Positions 25,760 through 34,123 are shown, numbered from the stretch's first letter. The stretch is DNA of 56,208 nt from Alphaproteobacteria bacterium UBA7314 (GCA_002471575.1 DKQG01000040.1:20933-77140); one strand, 5' to 3'. The notes: a model not told the origin generated them from the letters alone. Numbers and translations: made by a program.

Positions 25760-26839
25760 ATGGTGACGATTGCCAAGGCCAATGCGGAACTCTGGGTCTT
25801 TCCTCTGTCGGGTCCGACCGGCGGATCGGGGATCACGGCGGTCGACGTCATCGTCGTCGATATTGAGGATTCTGACGGCCGGGCCGGCACCGGATTTTCC
25901 TATGTTCTCGGTGGCGGCGGGGCGACGGTCGCAGCCGCGGCGCGGGACATGCTGGAACGGTTCGTCGCAGGGCAGGAGACCGTGCCACCACAGGCCCTGT
26001 GGCGTCGGCTTGCCGGGTCTCTGAACCGGCTTGGGCGCGGCTACGGTTATCTTGCCATCGCCGCCATCGATGTTGCCACGTGGGATCTCCACGCCAAGCG
26101 GCTCGATATGCCGTTGTATTCAGCGCTCGGCGGGGTGGCACGAACGCTGCCCGTGTACGGCTCTGGCGGCTTCGGGCCGACACAGGACCCGGACGCGGCG
26201 GTTGCCCGGTCCCTTGAATATGCCGGGATGGGTTGCACCGCTGTCAAACTGCGGGTCGCCGGTGCGCCGGCCGATCTGGATCGTATCCGCGCCGTGGCCG
26301 ATGCGTTGCCAGATGGTGTCGACATCATGGCGGACGCCAACGAGAAGTGCGATCTGGCGCGCGCTCAATGGCTAGTCAACGCCTTGGCCGACGTCAACGC
26401 ACTGTGGCTGGAAGAACCGTTACCCGCACATGATACCAACGGTTTCGCGACGCTCGCGGCTAACAGCCCGGTCCCAATAGCCACCGGCGAACATCATCAG
26501 GGCGTCGTCGAACTCGTGCCGCTGATGCAGGCGCGGGCGGTCTCCGTCGTGCAGCCGGACCTAGCCATGATGGGCGGCATCACCGAAAGCCTGCGCGTTG
26601 CCCATGTCGCGGAACACTATAACCTGGTGGTCTCGCCGCATTTCCTGCCTGCGCTCTTCATCCACGTCGCGGGCGCCGCGCCGTCGATCCGATGGATGGA
26701 GGATTTCCCGCTGCTGGAACCGCTGTTCGATAATCCCGTTGGCATGGATGCGGACGGCAACATTTCGCCACCCGATACGCCCGGCCACGGCATACAGTGG
26801 GCCCATGGTGCGCGGCAGGAATACCGGATCGCCGAATGA
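25760..26839 (+). CDS. Enolase-superfamily (mandelate racemase/muconate lactonizing) enzyme
   Basis: The 359-residue protein has a capping domain and a TIM barrel. The metal ligands are Asp in IMADANEKC, Glu in LWLEEPLP and Glu in ATGEHH. A Lys in VKLRV and the His of VVSPHFLP are candidate acid/base residues, which suggests the mandelate racemase-like subgroup. It abstracts an alpha proton of a carboxylate (racemisation, dehydration or cycloisomerisation). The stop overlaps the next FAH start by ATGA, and the DUF120 gene is 3 bases upstream. Confidence 0.9.
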   Translation: MVTIAKANAELWVFPLSGPTGGSGITAVDVIVVDIEDSDGRAGTGFSYVLGGGGATVAAAARDMLERFVAGQETVPPQALWRRLAGSLNRLGRGYGYLAIAAIDVATWDLHAKRLDMPLYSALGGVARTLPVYGSGGFGPTQDPDAAVARSLEYAGMGCTAVKLRVAGAPADLDRIRAVADALPDGVDIMADANEKCDLARAQWLVNALADVNALWLEEPLPAHDTNGFATLAANSPVPIATGEHHQGVVELVPLMQARAVSVVQPDLAMMGGITESLRVAHVAEHYNLVVSPHFLPALFIHVAGAAPSIRWMEDFPLLEPLFDNPVGMDADGNISPPDTPGHGIQWAHGARQEYRIAE

Positions 26840-27687
26840 GGATCTGTCGTTACAACTCCGACAAGCTGGGGCTGGTGAAAGGCGATCAGCTGATAGACGT
26901 GACGCTGGCGCTGGATGTTATTCCTAAATCAGGCTGGCCCCGTCCGCAGGGCGACGCGATGGTCGCGAACCTGGACGCTATCTTCCCGGAAATCGAAGCC
27001 AACCGGAAAATGGGATACGTGCAGGGCGTCAACAACGTCACCCTGAAAAGCCCGGTCGCCAATCCAACCAAGATCATCGCCGCGCCGGCAAACTACATGG
27101 ACTATATTGCGGAGGCGTGGGTAGACGCCGAAATCAATTTCGGCCGGGACATCAAGACCATCGATGATTACGGCCTGTTCTTGAAGGCGAATTCCGCGCT
27201 GGTCGGACCAGGGGAGGGGATCACGCTGGGGCACACCGACCGGCGCAACGACCACGAAATTGAGCTCGCCGTGATTATCGGTCGGACGGCGAAGAACGTG
27301 ACGTATGACGATGCGCTGGATTACGTCGCGGGATATTCCATCGGGCTGGACAATACCGTGCGCGGCGTCGAGGACCGCAGCCTGCGCAAATCGCTCGATT
27401 CATACGCCGTGCTGGGCCCGTGGATTACTACGGCGGACGAAATTGAGAATCCCGACGACCTGAATTTTCGGCTTACCGTCAATGGCGAAATACGTCAGGA
27501 CTCGAACACCAAGTGTCTGATCGTCGATTGCCGAAAGCTGATCGAATACGCGTCGCGGTTTTACACGCTGTATCCCGGCGACATCATCATGACCGGCACA
27601 CCGCAGGGCGTGGGTCCGCTGAAGCCGGGCGACCGGTTGATCTGCGAGGTCGACATCATCGGCCGGATGGAAATCGACGTGCTTTAG
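26836..27687 (+). CDS. FAH-superfamily hydrolase, paralogue B
   Basis: The 283-residue protein is a paralogue of the gene at 24491, with the same domain order: MRICRYNSDKLGLVKGDQL, metal pair in NDHEIELAVIIG, RGVEDRSLRKS and GDIIMTGTPQGVGP. The start at 26836 overlaps the enolase-family stop, and a start at 26797 would add 13 shadow residues. Two FAH paralogues in one operon suggest two successive C-C bond or tautomer steps on related acids, or a hetero-oligomer. A terminator follows. Confidence 0.9.
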   Translation: MRICRYNSDKLGLVKGDQLIDVTLALDVIPKSGWPRPQGDAMVANLDAIFPEIEANRKMGYVQGVNNVTLKSPVANPTKIIAAPANYMDYIAEAWVDAEINFGRDIKTIDDYGLFLKANSALVGPGEGITLGHTDRRNDHEIELAVIIGRTAKNVTYDDALDYVAGYSIGLDNTVRGVEDRSLRKSLDSYAVLGPWITTADEIENPDDLNFRLTVNGEIRQDSNTKCLIVDCRKLIEYASRFYTLYPGDIIMTGTPQGVGPLKPGDRLICEVDIIGRMEIDVL

Positions 27688-27698
27688 GCATAAAAAAA

Positions 27699-27716
27699 GG
27701 CGGGCATAAGCCCGCC
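27699..27716. terminator. Bidirectional intrinsic terminator
   Basis: A perfect 7-bp stem GGCGGGC (27699-27705) / GCCCGCC (27710-27716) with an ATAA loop is flanked by A7 upstream and T4 downstream. It ends the FAH-DUF120-enolase operon and can also serve the convergent amidohydrolase gene. Confidence 0.85.
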
Positions 27717-27738
27717 TTTTCCGTTGTATCCGACAGTC

Positions 27739-28959
27739 TCACCTGTTGAAATCGAAAATCCGCTTGGCGTTGAGGCCAAGGATGTTGCGCTTGGCCTGAT
27801 CGTCAAGGAACGGCAGATCCCAGATCGCGCTGGGCGCATCGAAGTCATAATGCGGCCAGTCGGATGCGTAAAGAAGCTGCTCCTTGGCGTTGATCATTTC
27901 AAAGGTCAGTTCCAGCGCCTTCGGATGGTCGGTTTCCATCGGTTGGCAGGTGTAGAACATTTCCTTCATGTATTCGCTGGGCAACTTTTTCAGAAGCGGC
28001 GCTTCTGAAGACCGCATCAGATAGGTGTGGTCCAGCCGCTGCATCAGCCACGGCACCCAGGCGAGGCCGGATTCGATCCAAACTACCGGCAGGTTCGGGA
28101 ACCGTTCCGGCAGGCCGTTCATTACCCAGTTGGTCATGTGAACCACGTTGCACCAGACGAACGACAGCGCATGCATGGAACCGAACCGGTTTATCTGCAT
28201 CATGAAAGGGTCCTGCCAGTAATACCCGGCGTGGAAGCCGATCGGCAGGCCGCGTTCCTCAAGGGCGCGGTAAACTTTCATGTAGTGATTGTGGTGAACC
28301 GCTTTGTAGCGGACGGACGTCACCATGAAACCGACACAGCCCGGCGCATCTCCGAACTCCTCAATGGTTTCCAGCGCCGATTCCGGATCGTTGAACGGCA
28401 TGAACATCATGGTTTTCAGCTTGGGGTCCTTCTTCAGGATGTTCTCTACCTGCCAGCGGTTGTAGGCCTTGCCTAGGATGGCCTCCATGTCGAACTGCGG
28501 ATGCATGCCGAGGAATAGCATCGGCGTCGGGAAGACGACCTGGACATCAATGCCCATTGCTTCGTATGCGCGTTTCGCAAGAACCAGGTCTCTGTGGCCT
28601 GCTTCCTTTATCTCTGATTCGTCGACTTTTTCGCTTCGTGCCGCTTGGTGCGGGATGCGGCCGCCGACGTCTTGGTACCGCATGGCGAGATCGCCGTTCA
28701 GTCCGTATGGCGGCGTGCCGGAACGGTGAAACACCATTTCCTTGGCCTGTTCGCGAACGACCGGATCATCGATATAGGTGATGATCTCGCGCCAGGATTC
28801 CGTTTCGGTGTGATGGGCGTCGATATCGGCGATGAAGACGTCGTCGAAATTCCGTTCGTCCGCCTGCTTTCGGGCTTTGGCGAGAACATCGCGTGAATCC
28901 GTATAGGTGGTAATTTCCTTTACCGGATTCACCCTGACCGGCTCTATTCCTGTATCCAT
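27739..28959 (-). CDS. Amidohydrolase family 2 (ACMSD-like) metal enzyme
   Basis: The 406-residue TIM-barrel protein is related to 2-amino-3-carboxymuconate semialdehyde decarboxylase and gamma-resorcylate decarboxylase. Likely metal residues are His in FIADIDAHHTE, His in IGFHAGYYW and Asp in ASDWPHYDFD. Family members here decarboxylate or hydrolyse aromatic or ring-opened acids. It is the last gene of a minus-strand set with a small unknown protein and a Rieske ferredoxin upstream, which suggests an oxidative step elsewhere feeding it. Confidence 0.87.
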   Translation of the reverse strand: MDTGIEPVRVNPVKEITTYTDSRDVLAKARKQADERNFDDVFIADIDAHHTETESWREIITYIDDPVVREQAKEMVFHRSGTPPYGLNGDLAMRYQDVGGRIPHQAARSEKVDESEIKEAGHRDLVLAKRAYEAMGIDVQVVFPTPMLFLGMHPQFDMEAILGKAYNRWQVENILKKDPKLKTMMFMPFNDPESALETIEEFGDAPGCVGFMVTSVRYKAVHHNHYMKVYRALEERGLPIGFHAGYYWQDPFMMQINRFGSMHALSFVWCNVVHMTNWVMNGLPERFPNLPVVWIESGLAWVPWLMQRLDHTYLMRSSEAPLLKKLPSEYMKEMFYTCQPMETDHPKALELTFEMINAKEQLLYASDWPHYDFDAPSAIWDLPFLDDQAKRNILGLNAKRIFDFNR

Positions 28960-29002
28960 CGTTTGACTCCTGAAAATTCCAAATAATTGTATGTCCGGTA
29001 TC

Positions 29003-29320
29003 TCATTCTTCGTTCGATCGGGGACGCTGGAACCACATGGCCAGATCGAATGTCGACAGGTTCACCGCGCGAAGCATGTCCGAGCAGGTCATGACGACGT
29101 CGGTTGCTGTCACGTCCTCCGGACCCGTGTAGGGCGAAAAAAACCGGTCTTCCATCTCGACCTTGTTGGCGAAAAGTTTGGTGCCTGCGGTCAACAGACG
29201 TTGAACCGTTTCATCCGGTATATTTTCCGTTTCGCCGTCCAACAGCGCACGCTCGACGATTTCAAGCGCCCGCGACGCGGCGAGATCGAGTTCTGATGCG
29301 GCGTCTTCAGACGACGACAT
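29003..29320 (-). CDS. Small protein of unknown function
   Basis: The 105-residue soluble protein is rich in acidic residues and largely helical by composition. I recognise no family. Notable segments are ETENIPDETVQRLLTAGTKL and VVMTCSDMLRAVNLSTFDL. Its start overlaps the end of the Rieske ferredoxin gene by 14 bases, so the two are coupled. It may be a partner of the ferredoxin or of the amidohydrolase that follows. No signal peptide or cysteine cluster is seen. Confidence 0.7.
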   Translation of the reverse strand: MSSSEDAASELDLAASRALEIVERALLDGETENIPDETVQRLLTAGTKLFANKVEMEDRFFSPYTGPEDVTATDVVMTCSDMLRAVNLSTFDLAMWFQRPRSNEE

Positions 29321-29675
29321 ACACCTCTCCGTCCTTTACATCGACCTTGAAAGGTCGCAACCGGATATTCTTGCTGCCGGGGTGACGACCATCCCGGACG
29401 TTGTATTCGTATCCGTGCCAGGGGCAGACGATGTGCACATCCGTCTCCGAAAACTTGAGGCCGTGCGCCGTTTTCTCGGTATCGTGAATGACTTCTTCGA
29501 CCTTGTTTATGATTTTGCCCTGACAGGCGGGCCCGCCCTGATGCACGCAGTTATTTTCATAAGCAAAGAATTCGCCGTCGACATGAAAAACCCCGATTTC
29601 GAGGTCGCCCTGCGCGATTATCTTCCGGTCGCGGTCACCGAACTCTTCGGTTCGACCCACGTATAAATCCGCCAA
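29307..29675 (-). CDS. Rieske ferredoxin with an expanded cluster loop
   Basis: The 122-residue Rieske protein has cluster ligands C43/H45 (CVHQGG) and C84/H87 (CPWHGYEYN). The boxes are about 40 residues apart instead of the usual 16-20. The insert (about residues 51-80, CQGKIINKVEEVIHD...) is charged. It begins with a TTG codon backed by GGAGG at 29683-29687. No reductase or oxygenase is adjacent, so partners may be the reductase at 2287 or unlinked proteins. Confidence 0.85.
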   Translation of the reverse strand: MADLYVGRTEEFGDRDRKIIAQGDLEIGVFHVDGEFFAYENNCVHQGGPACQGKIINKVEEVIHDTEKTAHGLKFSETDVHIVCPWHGYEYNVRDGRHPGSKNIRLRPFKVDVKDGEVYVVV

Positions 29676-29682
29676 TGCTAAT

Positions 29683-29687
29683 CCTCC
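29683..29687 (-). promoter_or_regulatory. Shine-Dalgarno site deciding a TTG start
   Basis: GGAGG on the minus strand lies 7 bases before TTG at 29675-29673. No in-frame ATG exists early in the Rieske gene, so this site supports the TTG start. Confidence 0.6.
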
Positions 29688-30193
29688 ACGGTAACTTGTT
29701 AAATTTATGTAATTAACTTTCGTGTATCCCGACTACCCTTATTTTACCGAATATCAGCTCACTGACCAATGCAATCTGGGTAACAGACCGTTACATCGTT
29801 CGGGGAGCGTTTTTGTGGGGCGTTTTTTTCCGGTCGGCGAACTCGGCCGCTTTAGTACGGATTGACGCTGGTTTTGAGCAGTACGGTTAAATTTGTTGAA
29901 CACTTGGTATGTCGAAAAAATCGAAGTTTGCCCGTGACCCTAATCATTATGGGCATTCTGGTGAAGAACTCGGCTATATGGCGGACTTGGTTTGAAACTT
30001 CTATGAAGGTCTGATTTACATGGGGCTCGACGGCATTGTCTCGGTCGCCCCAGATTTAGGGTGACGTCCTGCATGACATGCTGTCGATCGACACCAGCGC
30101 GCGACTGGACGGCCATTGCCGCCCTATCGACGTGGTTGATGCCGACGATACGAAGCTCGATCTCGTTGCCACTGACACGGAACGCAACTCCCT
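29688..30193. other. Gap of about 500 bases without a recognised gene
   Basis: The stretch is AT-richer than its neighbours. On the plus strand a short frame from ATG 29909 (MSKKSKFARDPNHYGHSGEE...) stops at 29993-29995 and is open again for 22 codons to 30062-30064. This could be a decayed gene, but I recognise no family. No terminal repeats of an insertion sequence and no clear terminator were seen. Promoters of the Rieske gene must lie at its left end. Confidence 0.35.
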
Positions 30194-31189
30194 CTATTCG
30201 TTCAGGATGTCCGTGAACAGTTTCCTATCGATATTGCCGCCGGATAGCACAACACAGATATTATCGGCTGGAACTTCAAGCTTTCCCGAAAGTGCCGCGG
30301 CGAGTCCCACTGCACCTCCCGGTTCGACTACGATACGGGCGTCCAGAAATGCGGCACGAATAGTTCCTCTGACCTCGTCTTCGGTTACCACCACGCCGCC
30401 CGAGAGTGTTCGACGCATGATTTCGAACGTCATCTTGCCTGGCGTGGGAACCAGCAATGCATCACATATCGACGAATGGCCGGGTGCGTTCGACAGGCGT
30501 TTGCCCGTACTCAGTGACCGCGCGGTGTCATCGAAATATTCCGGTTCGGCGGCTATCACCCTTGCCTCCGGTGCCGCGGCCTTTACCGCGATTGCGCATC
30601 CGGTGATCAATCCGCCGCCGGAGCAGGGGACCACAACGACGTCCGGCACGACGCCAAGGTCATTCATCTGCTGCATGGCCTCCAGTCCGGCCGTCCCCTG
30701 GCCTGCAATAATCGCGGGATGATCGTACGGCGGGACGATGGTCGCCCCGGTCCGTTCCGCTATCTCGGCGGAAATTAACTCGCGGTCTTCGCCGTTGCGG
30801 TCGTATAGGACGACGTCGGCGCCGAGCGCTTTCGTGTTCGCAACCTTCACGTTGGGCGCATCTTCTGGCATGACGATGGTCGCCTGCATCCCTCGCCGCC
30901 GGGCCGCCCAGGCTACGGCCTGAGCATGATTTCCGGACGAGTAGGCTACGACGCCGTTGTCTACTTCGTCGAATGGTATCCGGGAAATCATGTTCCATGC
31001 GCCGCGTACCTTGAACGCACCGATCGGCTGGAACATCTCGCATTTCAGAAAGAGGCGTGCACCCGCGCGGTCGTTCAGGCGTTCGGACTCGAGGAGTGGG
31101 GTTCTTACCGCGATGCCGTCCAGCCGTTCGGCCGCAATGTGGATGTCATTGATCCCGGGCAGTTCGTCAGTGTCTGCCAAGGAAATCAT
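30194..31189 (-). CDS. PLP-dependent serine/threonine dehydratase-like enzyme
   Basis: The 331-residue fold-type II PLP enzyme has the Schiff-base Lys in IGAFKVRGAW, the phosphate/substrate loop SSGNHAQAVAWAA, and the glycine loop PCSGGGLITG. It lacks the C-terminal ACT regulatory domain of biosynthetic IlvA. The type is catabolic TdcB, 3-hydroxyaspartate ammonia-lyase or serine racemase. The start at 31189 overlaps the alpha/beta hydrolase end by 23 bases; a longer start at 31258 is shadow. Confidence 0.9.
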   Translation of the reverse strand: MISLADTDELPGINDIHIAAERLDGIAVRTPLLESERLNDRAGARLFLKCEMFQPIGAFKVRGAWNMISRIPFDEVDNGVVAYSSGNHAQAVAWAARRRGMQATIVMPEDAPNVKVANTKALGADVVLYDRNGEDRELISAEIAERTGATIVPPYDHPAIIAGQGTAGLEAMQQMNDLGVVPDVVVVPCSGGGLITGCAIAVKAAAPEARVIAAEPEYFDDTARSLSTGKRLSNAPGHSSICDALLVPTPGKMTFEIMRRTLSGGVVVTEDEVRGTIRAAFLDARIVVEPGGAVGLAAALSGKLEVPADNICVVLSGGNIDRKLFTDILNE

Positions 31190-32018
31190 CCAACGCGGCG
31201 CGCGACTCCGGCTCCGCCAAGGTCGGAACGTGCCCCGCCCGCGGAATTTCGATCGCAATCATATCCGGTTTGACGGCCTGCATCTCGGCGAAGCATGCAG
31301 GCGAGAGGATGTCGGATTCCTCTCCCCGTAGAACCAACGCCGGAATATCCCTAAGCGCGCGGAAGAGCGGCCACATATTAGGGATTTCGTAATCGGACGC
31401 TAGCATCGGTTTCGCGATATTGACGTCCCAGTCGAAACGCAGCTTGCCGTCGTCGCAGCGGCGAAAGGTGTTCTCCGCCATCTTCAGCCAGATACCTTGG
31501 TCCTGGAACGTAAGGTTCGGGAGCATATTCTGGATGGTGACGACGGCCGCATCCCAGTCGTCATGGGGGCGGTCCACCTTTATGTACTCGATGATTAAGT
31601 CGAGGCCGTCGGTTTCCACGACCGGACCAACATCGTTCATAACAACTGCGGCTAAGGCGGTCGGCATGGCCGCTGCCATACCCATCCCTAGTATTCCGCC
31701 CAAAGACGTGCCCACGACAACGACGCGATGCACATTCAGCGCTGCAAGGACATCCCGGATATCACGGATATAGGTCCGAGGATCGTAGTTCGACCAGTTT
31801 GGGTCATAATGCGATTGGCCGCGGCCGCGGTAATCGGGACAGATCACGCGCCGTCCGTCACTGCTGTAACGCTCCGCCAGCGACTCGAAATCCTTGGAGT
31901 TCCGGGTCAATCCGCCAAGGCAGAAAAGTGGTACCCGCGAGTCTAATGGATCGCCGTAGTCGCGAACGTACAGCGACAAATTGTCGAAACTCGTTATTCT
32001 ACGTTCCAAGAAAGTCAT
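31167..32018 (-). CDS. Alpha/beta hydrolase
   Basis: The 283-residue protein has a nucleophile elbow GTSLGGILG, an oxyanion-side LGGLTRNSKDF, and a catalytic His in RAGHVPTLAEP. It hydrolyses an ester, lactone or C-C bond, with substrate unknown. It sits between a haloacid dehalogenase gene (10 bases upstream) and the dehydratase gene (23-base overlap), so the three act together. The enzyme has no signal peptide and is cytosolic. Confidence 0.9.
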   Translation of the reverse strand: MTFLERRITSFDNLSLYVRDYGDPLDSRVPLFCLGGLTRNSKDFESLAERYSSDGRRVICPDYRGRGQSHYDPNWSNYDPRTYIRDIRDVLAALNVHRVVVVGTSLGGILGMGMAAAMPTALAAVVMNDVGPVVETDGLDLIIEYIKVDRPHDDWDAAVVTIQNMLPNLTFQDQGIWLKMAENTFRRCDDGKLRFDWDVNIAKPMLASDYEIPNMWPLFRALRDIPALVLRGEESDILSPACFAEMQAVKPDMIAIEIPRAGHVPTLAEPESRAALDDFLGRH

Positions 32019-32028
32019 TGTTTCGGTC

Positions 32029-32715
32029 TTAAAGGCTCAAGAGTCTGGGAAGGTCTGACAGTGTCTTGATCTCGGCGTGCGGCGCGGCCGGCAAATTTTC
32101 CTGAGGCTGATCAAATCTGTTAACCCAGACGACGACAAAACCAAATGCGGCTGCGCCATGCGCATCCCAACCGTTCGACGACTGAAAAGAGATATTGTCG
32201 GCGGCGATTTTCAGTTCGTCGACGGCGATTTGATAGGTCGATGGGTGTGGCTTGAAGATGCCCACTTTCTCGATCGAGAAAACACCGTCAAGCAGGGAAT
32301 AGATGTTCGCGCTTTTCGCCGCCGCGATCAGCATGGATGGTTCGCCGTTTGACAGGATAGCGGTTTTTTTGCCCGCGTCTTTTAGTCGGGTCAGAACATC
32401 GATTACTTCCGGATAGGCATCCAGTTGAAGATAGTGTTCCATCAATTTCGCGCGCAGGCTGTCGTTTTCCATGTCGAGCGCACGCATCGAATAATCCAAG
32501 GCGTATCCCGTAACTTGCCAGAAATCCTCATGACGACCCATCAAGCTGCGAAGCCAAGTGTACTGTAGTTGCTTGAATCGCCACATATCCGACAACGCAT
32601 CCGCTTTTTCACCGAGGTCGTCTTTCACCCGGGTAGCTGCCGAATGAACGTCGAACAAGGTTCCATACGCGTCGAAAACGCAGGCCTCTACTTCGCTAAA
32701 ACTGGGATCGGACAT
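32029..32715 (-). CDS. L-2-haloacid dehalogenase (type II)
   Basis: The 228-residue HAD enzyme carries the dehalogenase-specific set: nucleophile Asp in CVFDAYGTLFDVHS, QLQYTWLRSLMGRHEDFW, LSNGEP, Lys in VGIFKPHPSTYQ and SSNGWDAHGAAAFGF...VNR. These distinguish true L-2-haloacid dehalogenases from HAD phosphatases. It converts (S)-2-haloalkanoates to (R)-2-hydroxy acids. It heads the minus-strand operon dehalogenase-hydrolase-dehydratase. The start is the ATG at 32715. Confidence 0.92.
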   Translation of the reverse strand: MSDPSFSEVEACVFDAYGTLFDVHSAATRVKDDLGEKADALSDMWRFKQLQYTWLRSLMGRHEDFWQVTGYALDYSMRALDMENDSLRAKLMEHYLQLDAYPEVIDVLTRLKDAGKKTAILSNGEPSMLIAAAKSANIYSLLDGVFSIEKVGIFKPHPSTYQIAVDELKIAADNISFQSSNGWDAHGAAAFGFVVVWVNRFDQPQENLPAAPHAEIKTLSDLPRLLSL

Positions 32716-32776
32716 TGTAATCTCCTGTTCGCCGTAACCTATCTTTGCAGGGCAGGAGGGGCAATGGGGCCTGCGG

Positions 32777-33053
32777 CTATCTCCTCAGATCCCGGACTTT
32801 TCTCCCGGCAACCTGGGCCTCGCCAAGCCGGATGCAATAAATCTGCAGGTTTTCCTTGAAATCTGCAGGTTTTCCTTGCCAGATTGCACGTAGTTGTGTG
32901 TAGCGCGGTAGGCAAGGGACTTCACTTTTTTAATTACGTCGACATCCGTGTCCCGGTGGTCGCCAAACTGCCGGATCCACCGCTTTGCTGGGCCAAGTCC
33001 CGCGTTATAAGCCGCGATAAAAGGAGATAAGATCCGTCGAAGCGCAAGAGCAA
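32777..33053 (-). pseudogene. Decayed soluble lytic transglycosylase (slt-type), C-terminal part
   Basis: On the minus strand the end of a lytic murein transglycosylase is readable: LLLRFDGSYLL, a one-base frameshift, then IAAYNAGLGPAKRWIRQFGD, RDTDVDVI, and THNYVQ...KENLQI. A 20-bp tandem duplication at 32839-32878 then breaks the frame. With one copy removed the text continues ENLQIYCIRLGE to the stop at 32777. The catalytic part upstream is missing. By recalled gene order, such a gene lies beside dapA in many alphaproteobacteria. The remaining gap (32716-33239) holds the dapA promoter. Confidence 0.8.
32839..32878. repeat. Exact 20-bp tandem duplication
   Basis: Two adjacent identical copies (32839-32858 and 32859-32878) of AAATCTGCAGGTTTTCCTTG. 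Twenty is not a multiple of three, so the duplication shifts the frame of the slt remnant on the minus strand. Confidence 0.95.
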
Positions 33054-33239
33054 TCGCGTTTGATCGGCGCGTCGCGGTCGAATGTCTGAACCATCGCACG
33101 TGGCCACCATCGTAACAGAGCGCCGGTTCACCAGCAGTGACGTGTAACATTGTCTACTCTAGGGCAGTGTTGCTTGCCGCAGCGTGGGGGCGGGAGTAAT
33201 GTGCGGCTATTGGTAAGATTACGTCTCGGGAAGGCTGCC

Positions 33240-34112
33240 ATGTTCAACGGATCTATCTGCGCGCTTATAACGCCGTTTCGCGACGGTGATGTCGACGAAA
33301 AGGCTTTCGGCGAGCTGGTAAACTGGCAAATCGACGAGGGGACCAACGGTCTAGTCCCGGTAGGAACGACAGGCGAGTCGCCGACGTTAAGCCATGACGA
33401 ACACAAACGGGTCGTTGAAATATGTATCGACGTTGCGGACAAGCGTGTTCCCGTGATTGCCGGCGCAGGATCGAATTCGACAGCCGAGGCGGTAGAATTG
33501 GCAGAACATGCCAAGCAGGCTGGCGCCGATGCCGCACTGGTCGTCACACCCTATTACAACAAGCCGACCCCGGAGGGGTTGTTTCGGCATTTTGAGGCTA
33601 TCGACAGGGTCGGCATCCCGATCATCATCTATAACATCCCGGGCCGCTCGGTGATCGACATGACCACGGAAACCATGGCGCGCTGCGCTGAGCTGGAAAA
33701 CATTATCGGGGTTAAGGACGCTACGGCGGCAGTCGGCCGTGCTACCGAACAACGGCTGGCCTGCGGCAAGGACTTCTGCCAGTTGTCGGGTGAAGACGTC
33801 ACTCAGATGGGCTTCCTCGCCCAGGGTGGGGTCGGCTGTATCTCGGTTACCGCGAATGTCGCACCGAAGCTTATGTCGGAAATGCACGAAGCCTGGCAGG
33901 CCGGCAAGGTCGTTGATGCGCAGCGCATCAACGAACTGCTCACGCCGCTGCACACTGATCTCTTCTGCGAGGCAAACCCGGGCCCGGCCAAATATGCGGC
34001 AAGTCTGTTGGGCAAGTGTTCCGAAGAATTGCGTCTGCCGCTGGTGCCCATCATGGAGGAATCCCGCAGCAAGGTCGAACGCGCCATGCGCCACGCCGGT
34101 CTACTGAACTAA
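33240..34112 (+). CDS. dapA: 4-hydroxy-tetrahydrodipicolinate synthase
   Basis: The 290-residue protein is full length. It has ALITPF, GTTGESPTLSH, the Tyr of YNIPGRS and the Schiff-base Lys in IIGVKDAT. It condenses pyruvate and aspartate semialdehyde in lysine and diaminopimelate synthesis. The ATG at 33240 (MFNGSICALITPF) was chosen over 33150, whose extra residues are unlike the family. smpB follows after 11 bases, the usual alphaproteobacterial pair. Confidence 0.96.
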   Translation: MFNGSICALITPFRDGDVDEKAFGELVNWQIDEGTNGLVPVGTTGESPTLSHDEHKRVVEICIDVADKRVPVIAGAGSNSTAEAVELAEHAKQAGADAALVVTPYYNKPTPEGLFRHFEAIDRVGIPIIIYNIPGRSVIDMTTETMARCAELENIIGVKDATAAVGRATEQRLACGKDFCQLSGEDVTQMGFLAQGGVGCISVTANVAPKLMSEMHEAWQAGKVVDAQRINELLTPLHTDLFCEANPGPAKYAASLLGKCSEELRLPLVPIMEESRSKVERAMRHAGLLN

Positions 34113-34123
34113 CGGAAGTCCAG

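Noticed and set aside
29676..30193. Insertion sequence
   Set aside because: No inverted terminal repeats, target duplication or transposase motif could be found.
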